NCBI RefSeq assembly: GCF_029227915.1
Contig: NC_079879.1
Coordinates: 24,988,501 to 25,052,500, forward strand
Direction of reading: 5' to 3'
DNA from: Hydractinia symbiolongicarpus
Taxonomy: Eukaryota > Cnidaria > Hydrozoa > Anthoathecata > Hydractiniidae
Length of the DNA: 64,000 bases
The notes under the pieces: model-generated
Databases searched by the model: none
Told to the model about the DNA's origin: nothing
What the model saw: the letters and a program-made list of their open reading frames with translations, nothing else
Translations under genes and position numbers: made by a program
Part shown: piece by piece, positions 30,817 to 41,700 of the stretch
How positions within the stretch are numbered: the stretch's first letter is position 1
Layout of the letters: each line of letters opens with the position of its first letter

Positions 30817-30996
30817 CTATTCTAGGGCATCAGTACGATCCTCTAAATCCTTAACTGCTTGTTCATTATCCAACTCTTTTGACGATTCTTGTACTAGGGC
30901 CAGTGCCATTAGTGGTAGGGATATACCAACTCCGGTTATAAAGATCATGACTACCGCGGTTCCAAATACTTCAAATTTTGATTGCGTGTTGCACAT
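30817..30996 (-). CDS. Intact 59-residue single-pass membrane protein, outermost Polinton gene
   Basis: ATG at 30996 lies in the context AATAAATG, the same as at other genes of this element. The frame is open for 59 codons to TAG at 30817. After a short polar N-terminus (about eight residues) comes one membrane helix (GTAVVMIFITGVGISLPLMA, residues 12-31), then an acidic tail (KELDNEQAVKDLEDRTDALE). A 13-bp-stem hairpin follows the stop. It sits 43 bp inside the right terminal repeat and reads inward. Intact frame, start motif, 3' hairpin and amphipathic tail together argue that it is real despite its length. I know no family; a small virion membrane protein is plausible. Confidence 0.55.
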   Translation of the reverse strand: MCNTQSKFEVFGTAVVMIFITGVGISLPLMALALVQESSKELDNEQAVKDLEDRTDALE

Positions 30997-31038
30997 TTAT
31001 TATACTATTCTTTTATTTATTTTTTTTATCTTACAACA

Positions 31039-31329
31039 GTCACGTGTTACTGCGCATGCGTTGAATATTTTGATGTCGTCAGCAATGTGCGGGGGGATTT
31101 ACCTCCATGTGCGCTAAACACTATTTTTACTCATTTGCAGCATCATGAGGGACTTGTGTTGGATTTATGCACACAACAAGAATTTGTGATGATGTGCATA
31201 AGTAAACACGGCATGATTTTTGTGATGAACAGCTGTGATGTCACAAGCGTTTTTGTGTATGATATTCTTTATGAGAGTTTTACCGTGGTTTTTGGAAAAG
31301 TGTGTGTATACGCCATCCCTATACTAGCT
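31039..31329 (-). repeat. Right Polinton terminal inverted repeat
   Basis: The reverse complement matches 11442-11719 from the terminal AGCTAGTATAGGG to the inner CACGTGAC, with scattered substitutions and a few indels. An apparent ORF over it (30982-31476) is an accident of the repeat. The flank right after the end is ACAAC, matching the left flank. Confidence 0.9.
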
Positions 31330-33461
31330 ACAACAATTAACATCAATAGTACAGTAGACTCTCAGTATAAAGAACCGCGAGGGAAACTAAAGAAAATTTG
31401 GTTATATCGAGAGTTCGTAATACCCAATAGTAAAAATTTTTATTGCTTTAATCAATTGGAATCATGTATTTTTTAACCCAAATAAAAATTGATAGCATTG
31501 AGTGCAACACGTTACCTGAAGTACCCAAGTAGAACTCTACTCGACTACAATTCAAAATCAAAACAAATTCGAATCAAAGCAGCATTTTTAAGTTTTTGTT
31601 TGCATTATACAACGCAACGTCTCCTCTTGAGATCAGGGGTTCTAACACTTGTTTCGTTGCGCAAGGCATTTCCTATAAAAAAAAATGAATAAAAATGTTA
31701 TTGACAAGATGATATTTGAAAGTTCAAGATTTGGTTTCGTCAAAAGCACAAGATTCTCTATACATTTTCTTGATAAGCGTTTTACGCTCTGTACGACGAA
31801 GGCAACGTGTAAACAAATCTCTAGAATAATTTTTTGTGTATAAACGGATCGTTGCTGACGTCAAAAAAATTCAAAAAACGGATCTTTTTCGTTGTTCTTC
31901 TGCCTACTGGCTTATTGACTAGTATGAGGATTAATAAAGCATGTACACATGTAAAATACCTGATAATGTTGACAAAAATTTAATAAAGACATCTATAAAA
32001 TCTATAAAATAATCGTGTTGATCACAGATAAACACTTAAAATAAATACAATAACAAAAATATCAAATATCATATCATATTTTTGAAAATTGTAATAGGGC
32101 CCATCACACAACTAAAAACAAGGAGGTTATATTCCGTAATTAAGCAAGCATTCGCTTTGGAGACTACCTCAACCACGATTAAAGAATTATTCTTTTGGAA
32201 AAATCTTTTATAATATAATAAAACCAATATGAGGTGCATTCAATAAGGTAATTTTTTAACTGAAAGCGTGGGCAAGAATTAAACCAACAGGTATTTTTTT
32301 GGTTATTGTTGTAAGGTAAATATTTACGTTGAATTGATTTTTATCTTTTCAATATTTCTTTTTTTTTTTTGCAAAGAAGACTATATTTTTCACAGTATTT
32401 ATTAACAAAGTAAAACACAACCTATAAAATTGTTCTGTAATTTAGCAAACTTTGACGTTAAAACATTGTTGATGTCATAGGAAAGTATATTGAATTGGTG
32501 AAGCCATTGCATTGCACTTATAAGTTTAAGAAGGCCAAAAATAACTTTAAAATGGGTAAAAATGACTCACGCGTGGTTAACTAGGGAACACCTCAGACAA
32601 ATGGTAGGTCAATTTCACAAATGTAGTTAATCCGCCCGTTTCAAAACCCACGGATTGATGACGTCATCAATAAATCTTAAAAGCCAAAAATCTCTTAAAC
32701 CGTTCGTCAAAAGGACACGATCCTATAAATTTTACTGATCAGCTATTTAAGCTCTACACAACAGTTGCAACAAACATTTTTTTAAAAAATGACTGGCTGA
32801 CGCCGACTCTGGCTAAATGAATTTGTCCACGGGTCTAATGACTAGTCTTAACAAATACGCTATGTCTGTTACATATAAAAAATGTTTCATCTTTGATTTG
32901 TAGCGAGTTTATCACATTCACAAAAATCTTTCTGCTGTATCGGCGCAGTTTGAAACTAGCGAAACGCACGTAACGAATTTTTCAGAGCACCCTCTCCCCT
33001 TCGTAAAGCGCAAGTATCTCGCAAGTGTAGTATGAAAAATCAGTTATCTTCTCCTAATAACGTATCCTTTGCAAGTGGCCGGTCCATTATTATTCCATTA
33101 TGATATAAGCAAGTGTTATCTTTTATTAATGTGACTCTATTTTTTCGTACAAATGTTTTTCTAACGGCCTAAAGGTTACGGCTAATTAGATTTTTTTTAA
33201 AAGCGGATACAAAACGAGCTGTTGAATTTTTACTTTAGCGGCTTACATGAAATGCTGATGGCGGGGAAATAGTTTATAAGAAACGAAAATTAGGTTTTAT
33301 TTTTTTAAATTTCTGGCGAAAATTAGTTCTCGCGGGTTTAAAGGCTATTTAGTATTGCATGTTTAACAAATACTGTCCCTCGAGTTTTCTCTGCTTCTTG
33401 ATCAAAACAAACTTCCGTCTGTTACGTATTATATTTTGCAGACTGTAGCTTATTAAGAAAT
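31330..33461. other. Non-coding flank with repeat traces
   Basis: AT-rich DNA without any gene I can support. Near 32827-32845 a CCACGGG...GACTAGT stretch resembles a truncated Helitron-like 3' end of the type seen at 28680. The only frame in it (31489-31692) shows no recognisable features. Confidence 0.5.
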
Positions 33462-34464
33462 GACTAGCCGGGAGACCCGGCGTCAAAACGCCGGGTTAAG
33501 CCACAAGTAACTGTTGTTGAACGCCCTGAGGAGCGCTTAATAAGAGTCGTAAGCTGTGCCACACGGTCAGGTGGAGTGCTTTAGTACAGATATGCAGTAT
33601 GTCGTAAATGAAGTAAAGCGCATACACCATTGTAGTGTTGCGACTGTCACATATTTTTCAAAAAATAACTTTCCCGCCACAAAAGCTGAAATAAAAACAG
33701 AGTTTACAAACCGTTGTTACTCCGTCATAGCAAAAAAAAAATAGTCAATATTGTTTTATTTTGTAGAATAATAAACGTTAAAAAATTAATCCTGACACAG
33801 GATACACTCTGTTGAAACGCCGGGTGAAGCCACAAGTAAATGTGTTACGCCACGTTGAAAATCAGAATGAGTGATTATTAAGAACTGTCAACTGTGCCAC
33901 ACATTCAGGTAAAGCGCTTTAGTACAGGTATATAGTATGCAGTAAATTGAGTAAGTGCACACAATTCATGGTGTTTCTGGTGTAATAATTTTTTCAAACA
34001 ATCCACATTTTAAGCTGAAATAAAAATACAGATTGCAATTCGTTGTTACCCGTCATAGCATAAACAGCTGGGCCAACCTTTTTTATTTTTCGGAGAATGT
34101 TCCCGGTGAAAGTTCAAAAGAAATGTTACTCCCAGCTTAGTGCTTAGTACAGGTAAACAATGTGACACATCCTTATAGCTAGGTGTGTAATAGCCTTTTC
34201 CAAAAGAAACGTTATTGCAACTTCGGTTAAACAGAAAAACAGGAAACAACTCGTTGCTAACACTGGACTGAGCGGTTAGTACAGGTAAATAGTGTCGCAA
34301 AGATGAGTATAGGCATAACACAACTTTTAAATATCTTGCGACTTCGGTTAAAAAAAATTCAGGAAACCGCCTGTCGTTATCCTGTTTTGTTAAAATAGTG
34401 AGCAATTTTATTTTGCAGCAAAAGTTTTCATTGTTGAAGTTATTATTGAAAAAGTTTTCATAAC
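33462..34464 (-). mobile_element. 1.0-kb Helitron-like element, copy 2 (inverted)
   Basis: The reverse complement of copy 1 (29719-30720). It begins GACTAGCCGGGAGACCCGG, the mirror of the 3' CTAG end with its hairpin, and ends TTTTCATAAC. The two ~330-bp modules are present in the same order. Small substitutions and one-base indels separate the copies. It lies outside the Polinton, so the pair is best explained as two independent insertions. The mirrored frames at 33556-33744 and 34046-34405 are not taken as genes. Confidence 0.65.
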
Positions 34465-35740
34465 GAGAGAATGTACGAAGGTAGATAGTAACATCAATAA
34501 CGAAGATCTTACTTGAGCCGTTTCTTAGCTCCTTTAAAATTATTTAATACTAGTACTACTACTTAGTTACTACTCATTAGATTTTAACCAAAGCGCATTT
34601 TCCAGGCATACCATTCTCCGAATATACCTGTAATTGCTCATTCGGCAAACATTTAGCCATATGCTTGCAAAAAACACTACGTGACGTCATTCCGCTTTAA
34701 AAGATGGACGAAGGTTCGCATATGACTACAGACGGGCGTTTAGTTTATAAAAGCCCTTTTTAAGACTTTTTACGATAATTATGGTTTCCACAGACAGACA
34801 GAATACAAGGATGAATAATATAATAAAAGTAACTTATCATGTCAATCAAGCCTTTAATAAAATTACATACAATAAGATCATCTACAATAAGATTATCATA
34901 TACCCAAAAATGCTTAAAGTTGAAATAATAACAAACTCATATTTTTACTCAATATTTTTCGATGTATTTAGCTAGATTGGTTGTTATAGGTAAAAACTAA
35001 ACAGAAATGTACAGCTACTTTTTTGCGAGCTCAATTTACGGTGGTGCCATGCTAATGGTAAATAAAACATGTAGACCTAGTATATAATCGAAAAAAAACA
35101 CCCAAAAACCTTTGTTACAAAAACTACACAGTGGAAACAAAAAAAAGTTTGACAAACATGAACATACAAAGAAGGGTAATCCTAGTAAAGGCGTAGGGAT
35201 TATCAAAGTGTTTGAAACAATTAATATCATACAAGATAATTCTGCTGGTAGGGTCGGTAAAATATATTAAAAATATGTAATTAAAACTTGCAACAAAACA
35301 GATATAATAATCAAATTTATTTATATAAACCGTAATAACAAAAAAATATAAGCGGAAAACCATATTAATGTATTAATTAGGACTTTAGGTTAGAACCAAA
35401 TGGTTATCATAGCAATCCGAAATAAAATTTGGAAGTTAAGGCGCATAGTAAATACATCAGGTAGATAATATTTCGTATGCACTAATTTTAACCCATGCTG
35501 AGAACAAGCACTACTATAATCATTTAGATTGCAGGTTTAGAAAACTAATGTACTTTTGATAGCTTTACAAGAATGCAATGCAATGATAACGTGAGATAAA
35601 GTATCTCATTCTGATATACAATCGAAGAATAAACAAAAACAAAAACAAAAAACTTTTGTTTTGATAAATGCATAAAGATTTTCTTTACTGTCGTGGCAGT
35701 ACACGTATGTATGCATCTTGTTCATTTAGCAAAGATAAAA
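34465..35740. other. Non-coding DNA downstream of the sacsin-like gene
   Basis: AT-rich sequence following the stop codon of the minus-strand gene. It presumably holds the 3' UTR near 35740-35640. I see no canonical AATAAA close to the stop and no further gene. Confidence 0.4.
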
Positions 35741-38700
35741 TTAATCTTCAGAGTCGCTGTCCATTTTTGCCATCCTGCAGTGGAAAGAAAAGGTAAACGT
35801 AAAGATTGGGGACTCGTGGTAGAGCGTTCGCCACCAGTGCGGAAGGTCATTCCAGAGACTATAACAGTGTGAATCGATCATTTCTACTTAACGTTCAGCA
35901 AGGGAATAGGATTGATATCTTAGGCGGTTGTCTAGTTCAGCGGCTTCCTTGCACGCCTCCCATGGCTTAAATCGGACCCTTATAATTCCTTGTAATTCAA
36001 AGCTTTAAAAAATATAAACGGCTGTTCAAAAAATTTGGTAAGTAAAACAACAAAACAGTGTAAAACAAAACTAATTTTGATCAGGGTTGCAGAATGAAAA
36101 GTAAAGGATGATAAAAAATCTCCTGAAATTAAAGAAATTTTTATTACTTTTAAATTCATATTTTCAGTCTCTTACATTCTTGATTTGTCGTCTATGTATA
36201 AATGTTATACGCCTTCATTTTTGATTGGTGGTAGCAATAAGTTCTACATTAACAAATCAACAAAACAAAATAATTAGGCCAACTTACCTTTCCTTCACAT
36301 TACTAATAATTTTTTCGGCCATTTCTGAAACTCGATCAGCCTTTACTTCATCGTACTTGTCATGAGGTATATACGGTCTTTCCCACCTGTCAGGATAACG
36401 CATACTGGCAGACGACCCGATATTAGATTCCAACGACGACGCCAAGGTTTTTAGATCATATGGTAATCCGTTACTTATATAATACAGAGTATGAGACTGC
36501 GTTCTTTCATAACCATCTTGGTATTTTGCAGCTTTCAAGGCTTTCTCGGCAGCCTAAATGTTAAGTAAGAAATATAATTTAATACCAAAGTTCTATGATA
36601 TTTCGCTTATTTTAGACCACATCTCGTCCAATCCGAGATATCTTTATTGTCTTTGCTCACATGATTAAAAAAGGACTACAACACGGTTAAGATTCACGAA
36701 TAATTACAAATATGGTTAGAATTGAAAATATGGTAAAATATATAATTTTAGAAAATATTCATGTGTAGTTATAATAGAAAACGGAAGAAAAACTTCTTTG
36801 TTCCTATAACCTACGAGGGAATAGGAATGCTGACATTTTCTTAATTTTAAGAAAAATCTCGTCCCAATGTTTTTTTTAAACTAGGTTCTTAAAAAAAGGT
36901 GTATGAGTTTGATGTATTTTATATAATAAGTCTTAATAATGCCTTACTTTGTTATTCATTTGATTACATTGTCCTGTAAAAGGACAAAGTGTGTCATTTT
37001 TTCTTTCTCTTTCCCGTAGTTGTCTTGACACATCAAAATATCTACTTCACATTTTCTTAAAACGTAATTCTTTTTGTTTGGTTTTCGTATTTGTTTGGTG
37101 TAGAGACGCTCACTTTTCATATCACACCAAGTCCCTCATTGCCATTCGTAGTCTCTCGGAGTCATTCTTAATCACTCGTAGTTTCCCTTAAATGTCTTAT
37201 TAAACATGATCCTTGCCTATATATTAATTCCACAGAATCATACTGTCTGGCAATTTTAAGATAAGAATCTGCGTCATTAGAAGCAACGACACGATGAGAC
37301 AATTTTTTACATTTAGCCAACAAGCAAAAAATACTAAACGGATACTGACCGGTTTTGATGTTGTACTGTGAAATACAAAGCCGGAGGTCAGAAGTACAGA
37401 CCGAGCTTGCGAGGTCTGTGCCCTTGACCTTTACAGTGCAACATTAAAACCGGTCAGTATCCGTTTTATTACGTGACTGTATCTTCAAGGAAGAAAAGAA
37501 CGCATGTTCGATTTTAATACTTTTGGAATTCAAGATCGTTCAATTTTAAACTTTTGTAAGTTCACAAAACAAATTCGAATCATTGTTTCTCTGAGCTGAA
37601 ACGAAAATGTGGTTTTAGGCGAGCTACTTTTATATTTTTTGTGTGCTATGAAAATGTTTTTTATTTGTTTCCGTTTTTATATTACCATTTTAATAATGGC
37701 TTCCCAAAGCGGTTAGTATGGCTCCATACAAAGCCCTGTTTTAGTAAGCCGTAAACCAATCAAAACATGGTATTTTTTCATACCAACCGGTTTTTTGTAT
37801 CAGTCAGGTAATAATTAAATATATATAATGGCTTCCCAAAGCGGTTAGTATGGCTCCATACAAAGCCCTGTTTTAGTAAGCCGTAAACCAATCAAAACAT
37901 GGTATTTTTTCATACCAACCGGTTTTTTGTATCAGTCAGGTAATAATTAAATATATTACTTACAAATTACGAATTACGAATAAAATATGCAAAATATCAC
38001 AAAAAAAAACACGAAAGAATGTTTCTATTTTTCCATTCATTCCTTCATTAATATAACACATTACAAAATTGGCGAGACAAGAAAAAACATTTGCAGCAGA
38101 AAAGACAAACACCTAGTTGCATAGACGAAATATTATTTACTAGACTTTATATACTCATACTTAACCTCAGTCCTTCTTTACGGTCCTTGTTTCAGGACCC
38201 CCTTTAGGGCCATGGGTCCTCTTTTAGTGTCCTGCGTGCTCCTTTAGGGTCCTCCGTTCTTCAAAATTTACGAGCATTTAACTTTTATTATTTATTCTAG
38301 TAACGTTAACAAATTTGATTATATTTAGGATATTTAAATTTATTTTTAGAATTTTGTTGAATCAATAACTCCATTTTTTACTGCAAGAGAAACAATTGAA
38401 ATGTACTTAATTTCTATAGCCCTTTGTCAAACTCACATTTTCTCGATCAACGTTTTTTAAACGCGACAGATCGAATGGAACGGGTTATTAGGTCGTAAAT
38501 TATTTTTTCTACGTACAGTTTTTTAAGGCATAAAAAAATTGGTTTTCTATAAAGTCTTCTACACTTCGAATTTCTGGCAACATGCAAATTATGTTTGCAT
38601 GTCATTCGAATTTAAACTCACTTTCGCAATTAATGCATTGTATTTCATACGTATTGAATATTTTGTGAGATCACACATCTGTTCTTTTACTCCATTAGTC

Positions 38701-41700
38701 AAATACCTGGTTTGCTGAATGGTTTAAAATTCTGAGGGGGGTCATTATAATTTGCAATTTGAACCCCCCCCCCCCCCTCCCCCTTACAATTAGGCATAAA
38801 AGAGTAACAAAAAAAGTAAACCATAACAAGGATGTATGTTTTACCTGATGCGCTTTGAAACATTTCCATTCAGGAGAAGATTCATTCATAGTAGCTGTCA
38901 AATCAAACTCGGCTTGTCTTAACCATCTCTTTGCTTCCACTGGTTGCGGATTTCCCGCATTAAACGTTGGCAACGTTTCACTAAAACTTCTTTTTCTTCC
39001 TGACCGTTCAAAATGGACACGGTACTCCTGATAACATCTGTATTCTCGCCTAGCCCTCTTATTCCAAGAAGAAAAATATTTAGAAGCCTCGCTGTTAATC
39101 ATCTCTATTTCGATTTTAAGAGCTTTGAATACTTTTTCAACTAAAGTTATGTCTAAACCGTCGGGATGCTTCTCGGGGTGCCATTCCAAGTACAACCTTC
39201 GAATTACTTTTTCTAACTCCTGCGGCGAAAACTTCTTAGCCTCTCTAAGTATCTCCCTTATCTTTTCGATAGCACTTTCGAAAGTAGTTTCTGCATGCGG
39301 TGCAATGTTTGAGACCGTGCAATCCCGTTGAAATCGATACAAGTGAATGATGCCAATGTCAGTAAGCTTATCCTCGTCTTCTGTCATTTGCACGCCGTAA
39401 ACTCGTAAAATCTTCGTTATATTCTCATCGATCCGTCGAATAATACCATACTCAAAGACTGTTTCATCTCGCTGCTCCACTCTTTCTACAGCAATATATT
39501 CACCTTCTACGAAATCACTGAATTCATTTATAAGCAATGAATATAATTCCAACGGAACAAGATCGCCAGGGCTAGGTATTTCTCCCCACTCGATTTTGGA
39601 TGTGTGCCTATTTATACTATGCCTATCAAGTAAATTCGGTGTGTCTTCTAAAGGCACTTGCAAAAGTGTAGGTAGTAACATTTTCGTCTCTTTTAAAGGA
39701 TTGTTAAAAATCTTTAACAATTCAGCAGCAACCTCTAAATACAGACTTGGATTCTCCTCAGCATCTTCCGAAAACACAATTTTCAACTTGCCATCAACAT
39801 ATTTCAAATACATATCCTTTTTTTCTTCACTTTCAGGAATAGCACTATTATTGTAGTAGTACATAGTTGTCACATTAGAAAAAACACTGACTTCAACCAT
39901 TTTTATACTTTTTAAGATGTTCTCATGAATTGCCAAGTCATCACTTGTTTCTGGTATAGTACTGCATTTAGATTTTCTTTCATGTTCCATTAGCCGTTCA
40001 AAACCTCTCAAAAATGAAAGCGAACGAAGCCTGCTTTTGATCTTCATACTAATATGGTCATCATCAACACTACAAGACTGTGAATTGCAAACTAACACCT
40101 CTTCCAACACGTCACTCATTAACTTCGGCTTCATATGCAATGGCAGCCGCTTCAGCAAATCTTCGTTAATGTCCGTCTTATCATCGTAAGAGGTTAGCAA
40201 TATTTGCTCTGTAAATCTTTTTAACCGTTCTTCTCTATTAGGGTCATTACTGAATATGGCATTTTGAGAAAGTGTCAAACGATTCTCAGTACCCTGAAAT
40301 GTCCCAGTTGGCAAATACAAATCCATGTCGTCAAGTTCAATTGGTCCACTGCATTTACTGAGATAACAAACAGCCTTTTTAACAGTTATCAGCTCGTTAA
40401 TATGTAAAGGATTTTGTTTTGCTTTTGAATGAATGGCCCCAATGACTCTTACGTAATGCTTTGGTTGTGGTTTATTCATGCAGCCAAGACGACGGAACAG
40501 ATCAAAATGCTTTCCATGTTTCTCTGATACAGCATTTAAGTAAGGAGGTAAGATGCAGTCTTCGGACAAAACTGCATTATTAGGAATGTCCAAACGTTTG
40601 TCTTTATCAGTTAAAATGCAAGGTATCGATTGAAAATACTGTGTATTTGAAGTGATATTCTGTTTGTCAAGGTAATCGTAGAACGCAGTGAATACCTCCA
40701 CATAAAATTTTCTTTTTTCATCTGGAATAATTTGGTTGGCGGCCGATTTAACTACATTCTTGATGTTTTCCAAAACAAGTAGTAAATCTAATTTATCATC
40801 AGTAGCCACACCAAGATGACTGAGGAGACTTTGTTGAAGATTGCACGCATAATCAGGAAGGATGGCTTTGACACTCCACACCAAATTAATTTGTGATGGC
40901 ATCGAAGAATTTTCAAAACAGATTTTCTTCAACTTTGAATTTTTACTAGGGCAAATACTTTCAAGCTCTGGGTTAATTTTTCGTGGGAGAAGAAATGGGA
41001 GTGTCTGAATGCTCAGCAAAAGTGTAGCGCTATATAAGCCAATACCGAAATTATAATTAGACTGTAAGTTCTCACAGAGAATCTTAGACGCCTTTGAGAA
41101 TTTATCAATGTTGTCTTCTTTCACTAGAGCTCTAGCAAATCGTTTAAAATCGTTTTCATTCAATTTTTGTATCATGCCTATTTCTCTAAAAAATTTCAAC
41201 CAGGAGCTTTCTTTATATATATCAGGGAGTAATTCCGTAGGTTCGAGCATCAATTTAAATATATCTATGGTTGGATCATATACTTCACTTGCGCATTTTT
41301 TTAAACCGTCACCGCATGAAATAAATTTTAAACTCATTAAAGATTTCCTTAATCTTGCTTTATCCTGGTCGTCGTAACAACTATATGACACTAATATATG
41401 GTTTTTCACGTACAAAATGCATTCATAGATATCTTTATCGGTTAAGACATGGATCTTGCTAAATGTGTAACTCAAAAAAAATGAAAGTAAGTTGATCGTG
41501 TCCAAACCTATTGCCTTAAACAGCTTAGAAACATATATGTTTTCTTTAAGGAAGACGCATCCGAATTCCTTTTCCAACACAGAGAAATCAATTTTTGGTG
41601 TATCTCCAGGTAATACAACGACTGTCCCAACAGCATTTCCAAGACTTCCATCCACTCGTTCAAATAGTGGCAATTCCTTTAGCTTCAGCACAGTGTTGCA

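Larger units (their letters stand above)
11442..31329. mobile_element. Near-complete Polinton/Maverick element (~19.9 kb)
   Basis: A large self-synthesising DNA transposon of virus-like type. Its ends are inverted copies starting AGCTAGTATAGGGATGGCGTA. The flanks share ACAAC, or TACAAC if one base is counted in the duplication (11436-11441 and 31329-31334). Between them lie PolB, integrase, packaging ATPase, major capsid protein and about twelve further genes on both strands. GC content is visibly higher than in the flanks. Later insertions (Helitron-like elements at 28483-28850 and 29719-30720) lengthen the right side. No Ulp1/adenovirus-type maturation protease was found. Most genes are interrupted by stops, but the integrase, a 59-residue membrane ORF and the 100-codon ORF at 19201 look intact. 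Confidence 0.93.

Noticed and set aside
1-31329. Both Polinton regions as parts of one element
   Set aside because: Each has its own PolB, in opposite orientation and of different subfamily, and the second element has complete ends with target duplication.
30982-31476. 164-codon plus-strand frame at the right end of the Polinton
   Set aside because: It lies across the right terminal inverted repeat and crosses the element boundary at 31329.
35805-36010. tRNA-like stretch (GTGGTAGAGCG A-box-like)
   Set aside because: It has no matching B box or acceptor stem. At most it is an old SINE fragment.
38695-38844. C-terminal extension of the sacsin-like giant frame
   Set aside because: It follows a good GT donor that joins in phase to the HEPN exon at 36553. 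It encodes a hydrophobic tail and runs through a poly-C tract, so it is intron.
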